Both the position numbers and the translations under genes were made by a program. This document shows, one piece after another, positions 36,401 to 46,361 of a DNA stretch of 64,000 nucleotides. This DNA is from Brachyspira alvinipulli ATCC 51933. Lineage in GTDB: Bacteria; Spirochaetota; Brachyspiria; Brachyspirales; Brachyspiraceae. The number at the start of each line of letters is the position of its first letter. Within the stretch, counting starts at the first letter, position 1. Below the pieces are notes generated by a model. The model saw only the letters and a program-made list of their open reading frames with translations, was not told where the DNA came from and ran no database searches. The stretch covers positions 1 through 64,000 of the forward strand of contig NZ_KI912403.1 in NCBI RefSeq assembly GCF_000518245.1, read 5' to 3'.

Positions 36401-37381
36401 ATGATAAAAAACATAGCCCATGTTAAATTTAGGGGTTCTAATATAGGGAAATTTGAACATTTGCATTTAGAAAATGTAAAGGTAAAAGATACATGTGTAA
36501 TAGAAACGGATGAAGGTATAGAAATAGGATACATATTAAATTTTGAAGATATAGATATAGATTCATTAAATGCTGAAGAAAATCAAAATAATGATTCTAA
36601 TGATAATAATGAAATATCAGAACAAAATGATGATATTGATGACAGCAGTAATGAAGAAATATCCGACGAATTACAGGATATTGTAGAAGAAGAACCTAAT
36701 ATAAAAACGAAAAATAATAAAAATAAAATTTTCAATATACTTAGAATAGCTAATGAAAAAGATTTAGAACAGCATAGAATAAATACAGAAGACGCTGCAG
36801 AAGCCTTTAAAATATGTAAAGAGAAAGTTAATAATCATAATCTAGATTTAAAATTGATAAGTTCTTATTATTTTTTAGACAGAGCTAAACTTTTATTTGA
36901 ATTTATCGCAGAAGAGAGAATAGATTTTAGAGAGTTAGTAAAAGATTTGGCAGCACATTTTAAAACAAGAATAGAACTTCGCCAAATAGGTGTAAGAGAC
37001 GAGGCAAGATCTATTGGCGGATGCGGAATATGCGGAAGAGAATTATGCTGTAAAGTAATAAAAGGTAAATTTGAAACTATCACTATAAAAATGGCAAAAG
37101 AACAAGGTATGCTTTTAAACACAATGAAAATATCAGGTCAATGTGGAAGGCTTATGTGCTGTTTAGGACATGAATATAAAGCATACTGTGCCCTAAAAAA
37201 AGATTTACCTAAGGTTGGTACTAAGTTAGTATTTAATAGCGTTCCAGCGGTAATAAAAGAAGTAAATCCATTAAATAAAAAATTATTAATAGAAACAGAA
37301 GATAAAAGACTTATATATATTAATGTAAGCGATTTAAGAACAGAAGAAGGTTTCTTAGTTGCCAACATAAAAGCAGAATAA
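36401..37381 (+). CDS. PSP1/RicT (YaaT)-family iron-sulfur protein with an acidic insertion
   Basis: A 326-residue PSP1-domain protein. The cysteine-rich signature GGCGICGRELCC (about 206-217) and CGRLMCCLGHEYKAYC (about 247-262) matches RicT/YaaT, which with RicA and RicF binds Fe-S clusters and guides RNase Y in Bacillus. The typical FEFIAEERIDFRELVKDLA segment precedes it. Residues about 50-107 form an unusual Asn/Asp/Glu-rich low-complexity insertion that splits the N-terminal beta part. TTTGGAG lies upstream of the ATG. It is followed 28 bases later by trpS on the same strand. Confidence 0.9.
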   Translation: MIKNIAHVKFRGSNIGKFEHLHLENVKVKDTCVIETDEGIEIGYILNFEDIDIDSLNAEENQNNDSNDNNEISEQNDDIDDSSNEEISDELQDIVEEEPNIKTKNNKNKIFNILRIANEKDLEQHRINTEDAAEAFKICKEKVNNHNLDLKLISSYYFLDRAKLLFEFIAEERIDFRELVKDLAAHFKTRIELRQIGVRDEARSIGGCGICGRELCCKVIKGKFETITIKMAKEQGMLLNTMKISGQCGRLMCCLGHEYKAYCALKKDLPKVGTKLVFNSVPAVIKEVNPLNKKLLIETEDKRLIYINVSDLRTEEGFLVANIKAE

Positions 37382-37409
37382 AATATAAAAAATTAAATGG
37401 AGTTATAAT

Positions 37410-38408
37410 ATGTCAAAAAAAGTTATGTTAAGCGGAATACAGCCTACTGGTTCGCTTCATATTGGTAATTATTTAGGGGCTTTGAAAAATTGGGCAGATA
37501 TACTTGATGATTATTATGGATTTTTTTGTATAGTTGACTATCATGCTATTACTGTTGAATATGATGTTAAAGAAATGCAAAAAAGAATAATGGATGCTGC
37601 TGTTGAATATTTAGCATGTGGTCTTGATCCTAAAAAATGTTCCATATTTGTACAATCTGATGTTAGAGCACATACAGAACTTGCTTGGATATTTAATTCC
37701 ATAATACCAGTAGCCGAATTGGAAAGAATGACTCAGTATAAAGATAAATCAAGAAAGAATGTTGAAAATATTAATGCTGCACTTCTCACCTACCCTTCAT
37801 TAATGGCTGCTGATATTTTGCTTTACCATCCTGATATAGTTCCGGTTGGAGAAGATCAAGAACAGCATGTAGAATTAACAAGGATGATAGTAAGAAAATT
37901 TAATAATAGATACGGAGAATATTTTAAAGAACCAGATACATATCATGGCAAAGTATTAAGAATATTGGGATTAGATGGTCAAAACAAAATGAGTAAATCT
38001 CTAAATAATCATATAGCTTTACGTTTGACAGCAGAAGAAACAGAGAAATTAATTTTACAAAAAGCAATGACAGATACAAACAGAAAACTTAAAACTGATG
38101 CTGGTAATCCTGATATTTGCAATGTTTATAATTATCATAAAATTTTCTCTTCTGAAGATGAACAAAAAGAAATTTCTGATGGATGCAAAAATGCTGCTAT
38201 CGGATGTGTACAATGTAAAAAAATGCTAGTTAAAAATATTAATAATGAACTTGCTCCTATAAGAGAGAACATAAATAAATTATCTAATGACAAAGATTAT
38301 GTTTATGATGTACTTAAAGAAGGTGCTAAAAATGCTTCCGAAGTTGCTGAAAAAACATTATATGAAGTCAGAGATTTAATGGGTTTAGTTGATAATAAAA
38401 GAAAATAA
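37410..38408 (+). CDS. trpS: Tryptophanyl-tRNA synthetase
   Basis: A 332-residue class I aminoacyl-tRNA synthetase that charges tRNA-Trp. The HIGH-type motif is SLHIGNYLG (about residues 15-23), and the KMSKS loop appears as N-K-M-S-K-S (about 192-197). Intermediate marks are DYHAIT, AYPS-like LTYPSLMAADILLY and VGEDQEQHVELTR, all standard for bacterial TrpRS. The length is typical. The ATG follows a GGAG eight bases upstream. It is convergent with dnaE and separated from it by a terminator. Confidence 0.96.
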   Translation: MSKKVMLSGIQPTGSLHIGNYLGALKNWADILDDYYGFFCIVDYHAITVEYDVKEMQKRIMDAAVEYLACGLDPKKCSIFVQSDVRAHTELAWIFNSIIPVAELERMTQYKDKSRKNVENINAALLTYPSLMAADILLYHPDIVPVGEDQEQHVELTRMIVRKFNNRYGEYFKEPDTYHGKVLRILGLDGQNKMSKSLNNHIALRLTAEETEKLILQKAMTDTNRKLKTDAGNPDICNVYNYHKIFSSEDEQKEISDGCKNAAIGCVQCKKMLVKNINNELAPIRENINKLSNDKDYVYDVLKEGAKNASEVAEKTLYEVRDLMGLVDNKRK

Positions 38409-38413
38409 TTAAT

Positions 38414-38449
38414 AAAAAAGACTGTTAATTTTTATTAGCAGTCTTTTTT
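38414..38449. terminator. Intrinsic terminator between trpS and dnaE
   Basis: A 15-bp stem (38415-38429 with 38434-38448, one G-T wobble) and 4-base loop, bordered by A-run and T-run. It can serve both convergent genes, though on the dnaE side the wobble becomes an A-C mismatch. Confidence 0.85.
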
Positions 38450-38456
38450 ATAATTT

Positions 38457-41400
38457 TTATGCGTACTCAATTTCTATTAATGATCTTAAAGCATTTTTTG
38501 TTTCATTTAAAAATCTTTGATTAGGATCAACTTTATAATCCTCACCTATTTTAAAAATTTCTGTACCGCTTTCTGATTTTAATTTTAAAAATATTGTATA
38601 TTCTCCAGGATTGCTTGATATAGCATTTTGTAAACACAATAAATCCATATCATCAAATATATTCTTATGAACATGAAGAGATAATTGTTTTTTACCAGTA
38701 TTTGAATGCTTAATTATTATATTGTTATTATTATTAGCAAAAGAATCACTTGAAACAATATTATCAGAACGTTTTATATCAGAATCTTTATTAGAATTTT
38801 TAAATGGAGTGTCATTTCTATTTGACTGAACTTGAATATTCTCTGATATAGCATCTCTTTTTATATTATCTCTCTTAACTTCTTTAAGTTTGATATTTTT
38901 GTCATTCAAATAAGAATCTAATAATTTTATATCAACTACATTATTGTATATTTTATCTGAGAATCTATTTTTATCTCTACGTCCTTTTATCAATATTCCT
39001 GTCTGTTCTTCAAGCATATCTTTGTATTTCTCTATCTGACTATTAGCTGTAATATAAAATACATACTCAGTAAATAAATCCATAACTTTTAATGTAATCA
39101 TAGGAGTATTTTTCTTAGTAGTTGTTTCTAGTGAAGACATAACAACACAAGGAAGTAAAAACTCATCTTTATCTTTAAGATTATCAATATCCAAAGTATT
39201 ATGAAAATATTTATAATCAATTTTAGTAATGTATCTTGCAAACGGATGATATCTTAATGAAAAGCCTAAAACTTCTTTTTCATTTTCCATTAAAATATTA
39301 GAAGTATATTCTACTTGTTTTTCTATTACCAAAGAAGCACTTCCACTGTCATCTTCAGACATAGAATCAAATAACATAGTCTGACCGGATAAAGTTTCCT
39401 TTTGATAATTAGAAGCATGAGCAAGTATAGCATCAAGTGAAGAAAGCAATGCACTTTCAGTATGTCCGAATTCAGAGAAAGCACCACATTTGATAAGAGT
39501 TTCATAAACTTTTCTATTAACTAAATGAACATCAACACGTTTTACAAAATCTTCTAAATTCTTGAATTGTCCGTTTTTCTCTCTTTCTTCCTGAATAGCT
39601 AAAGCAGCATGAAGGCCTACACCTTTAACAGCATGTAAAGCATAAACTATTTTACCATCTTTTTGAGAGAATAAAGCATCACTTTCAAAAACGCTTGCTG
39701 TAACTATATCTATATTTTTTTGCTTAACTTCATTAAGATATAAAGATATTTTGTCAGTATCAGCTATAACAGTATTAAGTAAAGCCACATAATATTCCAT
39801 TGGATAATGTGCTTTAATATAAGCTTCTTGATAAGCAATTAAAGCATAGCAAACTGAGTGAGATTTATTGAAACCATATTCAGCAAAACCTTTCATTGTA
39901 TCAAATAAATAAGTCAATAATTCCTTATCATAACCTCTTTCAAGTCCGCCGTTAATGAATTTTTCTTCCATAGAGTTCATTTTCTCTACAATTTTTTTAC
40001 CCATAGCCTTTCTTAAATCATCAGCTTCTGCAGCAGTAAATCCGCCTATAACACGGCTTATAGCCATAATCTGTTCTTGATATATCAAAACTCCCTGACT
40101 CTCTTTAAGTATAGGCTCTAAATCAGGGTGCTTATATACTATTTCTTTTCTTTTATTTTTTCTGTCGGCATAGTCTTTATCCATTCCAGAGTTTAAAGGA
40201 CCAGGACGATACAATGCTACGCTTGATACTAAGTCATCAAAACCTGTAGGCTGAATATTTATAAGCATTTGACGCATACCTGGACTTTCAAACTGGAAAA
40301 CCCCTCCTGTATCTGCTTTTCTAAATATATCATAAACAGCTTCATCATCTAAAGGTATTTTATCTATATCTATTTCAATACCATATCTATCTTTTATATC
40401 TTTTATAGCATCTTTTATAAGTCTTAAGTTTTTAATACCCAAAAAGTCCATTTTTATAAGACCAGCACTTTCAACATAAGTCATTTCATATTGACAAGCT
40501 CTAGTACCTGTCTTAGAATCCTGATAAACTGGCGCTAAATCAGCTATAGGATGAGAAGATATAATAACACCAGCAGCATGAAGACCAACATTCCTAACCA
40601 AACCGTCAAGTCTTGTAGATATTTCATACATATTTTTTAATTCTCTATTACCTTCTATTTCTTTAACTAAAGCAGCACAATCAGGATGATCATATATATC
40701 TACAACTCTCTTTACATCATCTGGTATACTTTTAGCAAGTCTGTCAGCAGTGGCTAAATCTATACCCATAACACGGCAAACATCTCTTATAACAGAACGG
40801 CCTCCTAAAGCTCCAAAAGTAGCTATTTGAGAAACATTATCTTTACCGTATTTGTTTTTTACATAATCTATTATAACTTCTCGCTTATCATCTTGGAAGT
40901 CAACATCAATATCTGGCATGCTTTTTCTTTCTGGATTTAAAAATCTTTCAAAAAGCAAATTATAATCAAGAGGATTAACTTTAGTAATTCCTGTAGCAAA
41001 TGCAACTATTGAACCAGCAGCACTTCCCCTTCCAGGTCCTACAGCAACATCATGATTTCTAGCATAATTAATGAAATCCTGAACTACAAGAAAATATCCT
41101 TCAAATCCCATCTTAGCTATAACGCCTAATTCCATCTCTAGCCTTTCCATAGCTTCTTTAGGAATATTATTATTATAATATTTATTCAAACCATCCATAC
41201 ACATATTTCTTAATGCTGTAGTTTCAGTTTCACCATTAGGAAGCTCATAATTAGGCATATAATAGGTTTTAGTCATTATATTTAAATCTTTGCATTGTTC
41301 TGCTATCTTTACAGTATTTTCAAATGCTTTAGGAAGTTTAGCAAATGATTTCATCATCTCTTCTTCTGTCTTTAGGTGGAATTCATTGCTTGGGAATTTG

Positions 41401-42149
41401 TATCTTCTTGGAGAATCCAAAGTGGCTTTAGTCTGTATAGCTAAAAGTATCTCATGTGCTTTTGCATCTTCTTTGGATACATAATGCACATCATTAGTAA
41501 CTACAAGTTCTATATTTTCTTTTTTAGCAACTTTGTATAAATCACTATTTAATTGTTTCTCTTCTGCTATGCCATGATCCTGAAGCTCTATATAAAAATC
41601 CTCTCCAAATATAGATTTATAATACTGTGCTAATTTTAAAGCTTGATTATAATCTTTTTTTCTTAAGGCTATAGGAATTTCTCCTCCCATACAAGCAGAA
41701 AGACAAATTAAACCTTTATTATATTTTTCTATTAATTCATGATCTATTCTAGGTCTGTAATAAAATCCTTCAGTATATCCGAAAGTTACTAATTTACATA
41801 AGTTATCATACCCTTCTTTATCTTTAGCAAGAAGAATAAGATGCATAGCACTTTTTTCTTCAGAGTTTTCAATCTTTTTATCAAATCTAGTTTTAGGGGC
41901 AACATATACTTCGCAGCCTATGATAGGTATAATACCCTTATCTTTAGCTTCAGAAAAAAATTCCATAGCTCCAAACATATTGCCATGATCTGTTATTGCA
42001 ATACCAGGCATTTCTAATTCTACTGCTCTGTCTATTAAGCCAGGTATAAGTCTTTTTTTCTTGTCTTTTTTTGAATAAAGAGACTTAATACGGGCAGCTC
42101 CATCAAGTATAGAATATTGTGTATGTACATGCAAATGAACAAATGACAT
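38457..42149 (-). CDS. dnaE: DNA polymerase III alpha subunit
   Basis: A 1230-residue replicative polymerase. The N-terminal PHP domain begins HLHVHTQYSILDGAAR and contains ITDHGNMFG. The palm has GPGRGSAAGS (about 385) and the metal-binding PDIDVDF (about 411). The fingers region includes QEQIMAISRVIGGFTAAEAD. The helix-hairpin-helix (about 850-870) and OB domains follow. Between the OB part and the C-terminal tau-binding region lies a low-complexity Asn/Asp/Ser-rich insert of about 60 residues (about 1105-1165), making it somewhat longer than usual. AGGGG precedes the ATG at 42149. It is monocistronic, divergent from cheX. Confidence 0.96.
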   Translation of the reverse strand: MSFVHLHVHTQYSILDGAARIKSLYSKKDKKKRLIPGLIDRAVELEMPGIAITDHGNMFGAMEFFSEAKDKGIIPIIGCEVYVAPKTRFDKKIENSEEKSAMHLILLAKDKEGYDNLCKLVTFGYTEGFYYRPRIDHELIEKYNKGLICLSACMGGEIPIALRKKDYNQALKLAQYYKSIFGEDFYIELQDHGIAEEKQLNSDLYKVAKKENIELVVTNDVHYVSKEDAKAHEILLAIQTKATLDSPRRYKFPSNEFHLKTEEEMMKSFAKLPKAFENTVKIAEQCKDLNIMTKTYYMPNYELPNGETETTALRNMCMDGLNKYYNNNIPKEAMERLEMELGVIAKMGFEGYFLVVQDFINYARNHDVAVGPGRGSAAGSIVAFATGITKVNPLDYNLLFERFLNPERKSMPDIDVDFQDDKREVIIDYVKNKYGKDNVSQIATFGALGGRSVIRDVCRVMGIDLATADRLAKSIPDDVKRVVDIYDHPDCAALVKEIEGNRELKNMYEISTRLDGLVRNVGLHAAGVIISSHPIADLAPVYQDSKTGTRACQYEMTYVESAGLIKMDFLGIKNLRLIKDAIKDIKDRYGIEIDIDKIPLDDEAVYDIFRKADTGGVFQFESPGMRQMLINIQPTGFDDLVSSVALYRPGPLNSGMDKDYADRKNKRKEIVYKHPDLEPILKESQGVLIYQEQIMAISRVIGGFTAAEADDLRKAMGKKIVEKMNSMEEKFINGGLERGYDKELLTYLFDTMKGFAEYGFNKSHSVCYALIAYQEAYIKAHYPMEYYVALLNTVIADTDKISLYLNEVKQKNIDIVTASVFESDALFSQKDGKIVYALHAVKGVGLHAALAIQEEREKNGQFKNLEDFVKRVDVHLVNRKVYETLIKCGAFSEFGHTESALLSSLDAILAHASNYQKETLSGQTMLFDSMSEDDSGSASLVIEKQVEYTSNILMENEKEVLGFSLRYHPFARYITKIDYKYFHNTLDIDNLKDKDEFLLPCVVMSSLETTTKKNTPMITLKVMDLFTEYVFYITANSQIEKYKDMLEEQTGILIKGRRDKNRFSDKIYNNVVDIKLLDSYLNDKNIKLKEVKRDNIKRDAISENIQVQSNRNDTPFKNSNKDSDIKRSDNIVSSDSFANNNNNIIIKHSNTGKKQLSLHVHKNIFDDMDLLCLQNAISSNPGEYTIFLKLKSESGTEIFKIGEDYKVDPNQRFLNETKNALRSLIEIEYA

Positions 42150-42173
42150 ATTAAACCCCTATTAACTTATTTT

Positions 42174-42201
42174 ATTCTATATCATTTAAGTTAAATATCA
42201 A
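42174..42201 (-). promoter_or_regulatory. Promoter of dnaE
   Basis: On the minus strand TTGATA (42201-42196), 16 bases, TAGAAT (42179-42174). The -10 hexamer is the same as at the giant coiled-coil gene. The rest of the 328-base gap 42150-42477 is AT-rich and holds the divergent cheX promoter; nothing else is seen. Confidence 0.55.
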
Positions 42202-42354
42202 GTTAAATTCATAAAAAATATATAAATAGTTTTTATATTTTCACTATAAATATTTACGGTATTTATATATTAAAATTAATACAGCATTATTAATTTTATA
42301 ACAGCATAACTAATATTTAAAAACAATTTATATTAAATTATATGATATCAAAAT

Positions 42355-42382
42355 TTGACAATTTTAAGTTTATTATTATATT
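42355..42382 (+). promoter_or_regulatory. Promoter of the cheX-amidase-corC-capA run
   Basis: TTGACA (42355-42360), 16-base spacer, TATATT (42377-42382), about 90 bases before the cheX ATG. Confidence 0.55.
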
Positions 42383-42477
42383 TATAATAAATAGAATATA
42401 AAATTTTTATATTATTGAAATTATAATTAACTATGTTATAATTAATTATAATTCAATATAAAAAAGAGGAATACAAA

Positions 42478-42978
42478 ATGGCTACAACTCCAATAAAATT
42501 CATGGACGTTAGATTTATAAATCCGTTCATCGTATCTTTAGTATCTATATTTAAGGAAATGGCTGGTCTTACAATGGAAAAGGGTACTCTTGTAAAGGGA
42601 CAGGGTCGTAAATTATTTTCCGGATATGGTGTTGCTATAGGAATTGTTGGAGATGTTAATGGGCAGGTACTATATGAATTCCCAGAAAATTTTTCTCAGC
42701 TTTTAACCGAAACTCTTACAGAGAAGAAAAGAGGAGAATATGACTCTGAAGATGATTTTGAAGAAATGATGAGAAGTGTTATAAATGAAATGGGAAATAC
42801 AATAAGCGGTCTTGCAATTACTAAATTAGCTGAAGAAGGCATAAGTTGTGATATAACTCCTCCTATACTATATTTTGGTAAAGAAATTCAAATAATACCA
42901 AAAAATCTGCAAACTATAATTATACCATTCCAATCTTCACTTGGTTTTGTTAGTGTTAATATTGCTATGGATGCATAA
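42478..42978 (+). CDS. cheX: CheX-family CheY-P phosphatase
   Basis: A 166-residue protein of the CheX/CheC/FliY fold. The catalytic helix carries the E-x2-N motif, V-I-N-E-M-G-N-T-I-S-G (Glu and Asn at about 103 and 106). The start FMDVRFINPFIVSLVSIFKEMAG and the ending LGFVSVNIAMD also fit. CheX dephosphorylates CheY-P and is the main such phosphatase in spirochaetes such as Borrelia. The gene is away from any che cluster and is first in a run with a cell-wall amidase. AGAGGAAT precedes the ATG. Confidence 0.88.
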   Translation: MATTPIKFMDVRFINPFIVSLVSIFKEMAGLTMEKGTLVKGQGRKLFSGYGVAIGIVGDVNGQVLYEFPENFSQLLTETLTEKKRGEYDSEDDFEEMMRSVINEMGNTISGLAITKLAEEGISCDITPPILYFGKEIQIIPKNLQTIIIPFQSSLGFVSVNIAMDA

Positions 42979-42986
42979 TGCGTTAA

Positions 42987-43676
42987 ATGCTTAAAAATAC
43001 TGTTATTTTATTACCAATAATAATATCTTTATTATCATGCAGTTATACAGCTAAAGGCGGTATATTGCAAACTAATATAATAGCTACAAATCAGGTAACT
43101 AATAATATAAGTATAAATGATAAATATAAAATAACACCTAATTCATTAAGATTAAATTTAATGTCTAAATATTCTATGGAACATTATGGAGAACCACTTA
43201 TATATTTAGATAATCCTAAAATAATAGTTGTTCATTCAACAGAAACCCCAAATCTTGCTATAACTGTTAACATATTCAAAAATGATATTTTAACTGGAAG
43301 ACCAGATATTGAATCTGGAGGAGAAGTGAATGTTGGTACGCACTTTTTAGTAGATACTGATGGAACTATATATGCCAATACTCCAACTGAATATATAGCA
43401 AGACATACTGTAGGACTTAATTATACTGCTATAAGCATTGAAAATATAGGATATGCGGATAAATTAACTAAAGAACAATTAGATTCTAATGTAAAACTAA
43501 TAAAATATCTAAAAAATAAATATAAAAGTATACAATACATTATAGCTCATTATGAATATAAAGATAAAGAATCTGAGCATTATTATCTATACAAAGAATT
43601 AAATACTAAATACACAAGTATAATAAAAACAGATCCTGGAAAAAAATTTATGGAGGAATTAAGAAAAAGACTATAA
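42987..43676 (+). CDS. N-acetylmuramoyl-L-alanine amidase (Amidase_2), lipoprotein
   Basis: A 229-residue peptidoglycan hydrolase that cuts the MurNAc-L-Ala bond. It has a lipoprotein signal ending LLSC (Cys18). The Amidase_2 fold shows IVVHSTETP with the first zinc His (about residue 76), THFLVDTDGTIY, ARHTVGLNYTAISIENIG, and IIAHYEYKDKE with the second His. The catalytic Glu is probably in I-E-N-I-G. It follows cheX by eight bases, with a weak ribosome site, and precedes the CorC-type gene by 21 bases. Confidence 0.88.
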   Translation: MLKNTVILLPIIISLLSCSYTAKGGILQTNIIATNQVTNNISINDKYKITPNSLRLNLMSKYSMEHYGEPLIYLDNPKIIVVHSTETPNLAITVNIFKNDILTGRPDIESGGEVNVGTHFLVDTDGTIYANTPTEYIARHTVGLNYTAISIENIGYADKLTKEQLDSNVKLIKYLKNKYKSIQYIIAHYEYKDKESEHYYLYKELNTKYTSIIKTDPGKKFMEELRKRL

Positions 43677-43697
43677 AAATATAAGGTTTAATAAAAT

Positions 43698-45089
43698 ATG
43701 GAAATTATATTAGTTTATTTATTTGAAATATTAACTATAATTATTCTTATAATGTTATCAGCATTATTTTCTGGAAGCGAAACAGCATATACTTCTATTG
43801 ATGATGTTACTCTAATGCGTTTAGTTAGAGAGAAAAAAATAAAAGAAGAAGATACAAAATATTGGGAAAAATCAAGTTCAATGATACCCAGCCTCTTGGT
43901 AGGAAACAATATTGTTAACATTACAGCTAGCTCAATGATAACGGTATTTGCTATAAGGCTAGCTGCCGCTTTACCTAATATATCTGAAAGTGTAATGGTT
44001 ACTATATCTACAGCTACAATAACCATATTGATTATTATATTTGGAGAAATACTTCCTAAAGTGTTAATGAGAGTTAATGCAGAAAAAATGATGCCTTACC
44101 TTTTATACTTTATGAAATTCTGTTATTTTATTTTCACACCTATAACTTTTTTAATGGATAAAATTACAACTTTTATAATGAATTATTTTGTACCTAAAAA
44201 ATTAAGAAACACTGAAAAAAGAAGCGCATTATCAAGTATGGATGATATAACAACTATCATACATCTAGGACATAAAGAAGGAATTATAAAAGAATCAACT
44301 CATGAACTTCTTACTGGCGTAATTGATTTTAGAAATAAAACTGTAGAAGAAATTATGACACCGCGTGTTGATATGGTTTGTATAGAAGCAGAAACTGATG
44401 TAAATGAAATAATAAAATTAACTGTAGAAACTGGATTATCAAGATTTCCTGTTTATGAAGAAACAGTTGACCATATAATTGGAATATTTCATACAAGGGC
44501 TTTGTTTAAAGAATATGTTAAAGGGGCTGGTAAATTAAACAAAATAAAAAAGAAAGCTATTGATTACATAATGCTTCCTTATTTTGTACCTGAAACTAGA
44601 ACTATAAGTAGTTTATTCAATGATATGCAGAAAAAGAAACTTCAAATGGTTATTACTATTGATGAATATGGCGGAACTGCAGGACTTGTTACTATGGAAG
44701 ATATAATAGAAGAAATAATGGGCGATATTGAAGATGAAAGTGATAAAAAAGAGGAAGAATTAGTAAAAATTAAAGGTAAAAGAATAATAATAAACGGAAC
44801 AGCTCCAATAGAAGAAATTAATAAATTACTTAAATTAGAATTAGAGCATGAGGAATATCAAACTATAGCAGGATATGTTATTGATATGTTGGATCATATA
44901 CCTGAGACCAATGAACGTTTTATATTAAAAGGATATAGAGGAAGGATAATGAAAGTAGAAGACAGAAGGATAATAGAAATGGAATTTACGCCTCTAAAAT
45001 ATACAAGAACAAATGATAATAATGATAATACAGAAATGCTTAATATTCATGATATAGAAAAAAATGATTTAGAAATTTCAAATGAATAA
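43698..45089 (+). CDS. CNNM/CorC (HlyC)-family membrane protein with CBS domains
   Basis: A 463-residue inner-membrane protein. The N-terminal DUF21/CNNM domain (residues 1-150) contains about four hydrophobic segments and the SALFSGSETAYTSI motif. It is followed by paired CBS domains (about 215-335, with IMTPRVDMVCIE and VITIDEYGGTAGLVTMEDI) and a C-terminal CorC_HlyC transporter-associated domain (about 350-435). Relatives take part in magnesium or cobalt efflux or homeostasis; the historical hemolysin label is not supported. Its end overlaps the start of the CapA-like gene by eight bases. Confidence 0.92.
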   Translation: MEIILVYLFEILTIIILIMLSALFSGSETAYTSIDDVTLMRLVREKKIKEEDTKYWEKSSSMIPSLLVGNNIVNITASSMITVFAIRLAAALPNISESVMVTISTATITILIIIFGEILPKVLMRVNAEKMMPYLLYFMKFCYFIFTPITFLMDKITTFIMNYFVPKKLRNTEKRSALSSMDDITTIIHLGHKEGIIKESTHELLTGVIDFRNKTVEEIMTPRVDMVCIEAETDVNEIIKLTVETGLSRFPVYEETVDHIIGIFHTRALFKEYVKGAGKLNKIKKKAIDYIMLPYFVPETRTISSLFNDMQKKKLQMVITIDEYGGTAGLVTMEDIIEEIMGDIEDESDKKEEELVKIKGKRIIINGTAPIEEINKLLKLELEHEEYQTIAGYVIDMLDHIPETNERFILKGYRGRIMKVEDRRIIEMEFTPLKYTRTNDNNDNTEMLNIHDIEKNDLEISNE

Positions 45090-46293
45090 GATAATTAAAA
45101 TAAAAAATACAATGGATAACTATATGATAAAAATAACAATTATTACTATAATAATGGCATTATTAATTTCATGTTCTGAAAAGAAAGAAACAGAAGAACA
45201 AATAAAAGAGCCTCCTAAAAGCATTAAATTAGTTTTTACAGGAGATATAATGACTCACCCTACTATTGTTAATGCTTTTCATAGTAATGATGTATTAATA
45301 GATTTAAAAGATTATTTTCAAGGAGATATTGTATTTGCAAATTTAGAATTTGTAGTTAATACAAATAAACCTCCTATGCCTTATCCGGAATTTAACGGAT
45401 CATTGGAATATCTGCAGTATTTCTTTAAATATTTTAATACTTTTTCAATAGCAAATAATCATGCTTATGATCAAGGGGCACAAGCTGAGGCAGAAACTGT
45501 AGCAGAACTTCATAGAAACAATAAATTAACTTTAGGAGGATCTACTAATTCTCCAAGCATAGCACCTATTATAACAAATATTAATAATGTACCTCTTTTT
45601 ATATCAGCATATACAATGCTTGATAATGGATTAAGTCATAAAACAAATAGAAACGGACATTTTTATTTTATGAACTTCTTTCCAAAACAGGAAGATTTAA
45701 TATCAAAAGTTAAATCAGATTTAGCACTTGCTACGAATAATGAAATCAAAATTATATCATTACATTTCGGACTAGAATATACAACAGCACCTGAAAAAGC
45801 AACAATAGAAACAGCAAGAGCATTAATAGAAAACGGAGTTGACATAATAGTAGGACATCATCCTCATGTTCCTAGACCTGCTGAAGTTTATGAGGGTACT
45901 AATCATAGCGGAATAATAATATATTCTCTTGGAAATTTTATAGCAAATCATAAAGCAAAATATCCTCATCTTGATATAGGTACTATTGTTTCTCTGAACA
46001 TTAATGAAAATAAAGAAATTAGTTTCTCTTATATTCCAACATATTATGCATTTTTTAGAAAGAAAGGATTTGAATTTATAATGAAGCCTATAAAAGAAGA
46101 TCCTAATATTAATATGCCTTCTTTATCAAGCAATTATGTTTATAGTCCTTATGATACTAATGCAATAAAAAAAGGTTATGAGCTTATACAAAAATTTTAT
46201 TCGCCTCTTACAAATGAGAAAGTAAAAACTATGTTTGCTGATAATATAACTAATACTAATATTGTTTCTAATAATAGTTTGGCTCATAATTAA
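45082..46293 (+). CDS. CapA-family (PGA_cap) metallophosphatase-like lipoprotein
   Basis: A 403-residue protein. The lipobox L-L-I-S-C puts the lipidated Cys at residue 31 from the ATG at 45082. An internal Met at residue 15 (45124) would give a more ordinary signal peptide and is an alternative start. The domain starts KLVFTGDIMTHP, then FANLEFVV, SIANNHAYDQG, LHFGLEYTTAP and VGHHPHVPRPAE, the metal-binding pattern of the CapA/calcineurin-like group linked to poly-gamma-glutamate capsule and other envelope functions. It overlaps the previous gene by eight bases, so it is in the same operon. The substrate is unknown, and no pgsBC-type genes are nearby. Confidence 0.88.
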   Translation: MNKIIKIKNTMDNYMIKITIITIIMALLISCSEKKETEEQIKEPPKSIKLVFTGDIMTHPTIVNAFHSNDVLIDLKDYFQGDIVFANLEFVVNTNKPPMPYPEFNGSLEYLQYFFKYFNTFSIANNHAYDQGAQAEAETVAELHRNNKLTLGGSTNSPSIAPIITNINNVPLFISAYTMLDNGLSHKTNRNGHFYFMNFFPKQEDLISKVKSDLALATNNEIKIISLHFGLEYTTAPEKATIETARALIENGVDIIVGHHPHVPRPAEVYEGTNHSGIIIYSLGNFIANHKAKYPHLDIGTIVSLNINENKEISFSYIPTYYAFFRKKGFEFIMKPIKEDPNINMPSLSSNYVYSPYDTNAIKKGYELIQKFYSPLTNEKVKTMFADNITNTNIVSNNSLAHN

Positions 46294-46321
46294 TTTATGA
46301 AAAGTAATTAGTTAAAAATTA

Positions 46322-46350
46322 TTGACAAAGATTTCAATATATACTATATT
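46322..46350 (+). promoter_or_regulatory. Promoter of the JAB-DinG gene, near-leaderless
   Basis: TTGACA (46322-46327), 17-base spacer, TATATT (46345-46350). Transcription should start near 46357, only about five bases before the ATG at 46362, and no ribosome site is visible. Confidence 0.7.
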
Positions 46351-46361
46351 ATTATACCAAT

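Noticed and set aside
43698-45089. Hemolysin annotation for the CBS-domain membrane protein
   Set aside because: The DUF21-CBS-CorC_HlyC architecture is that of an ion-homeostasis membrane protein; the hemolysin name is historical.
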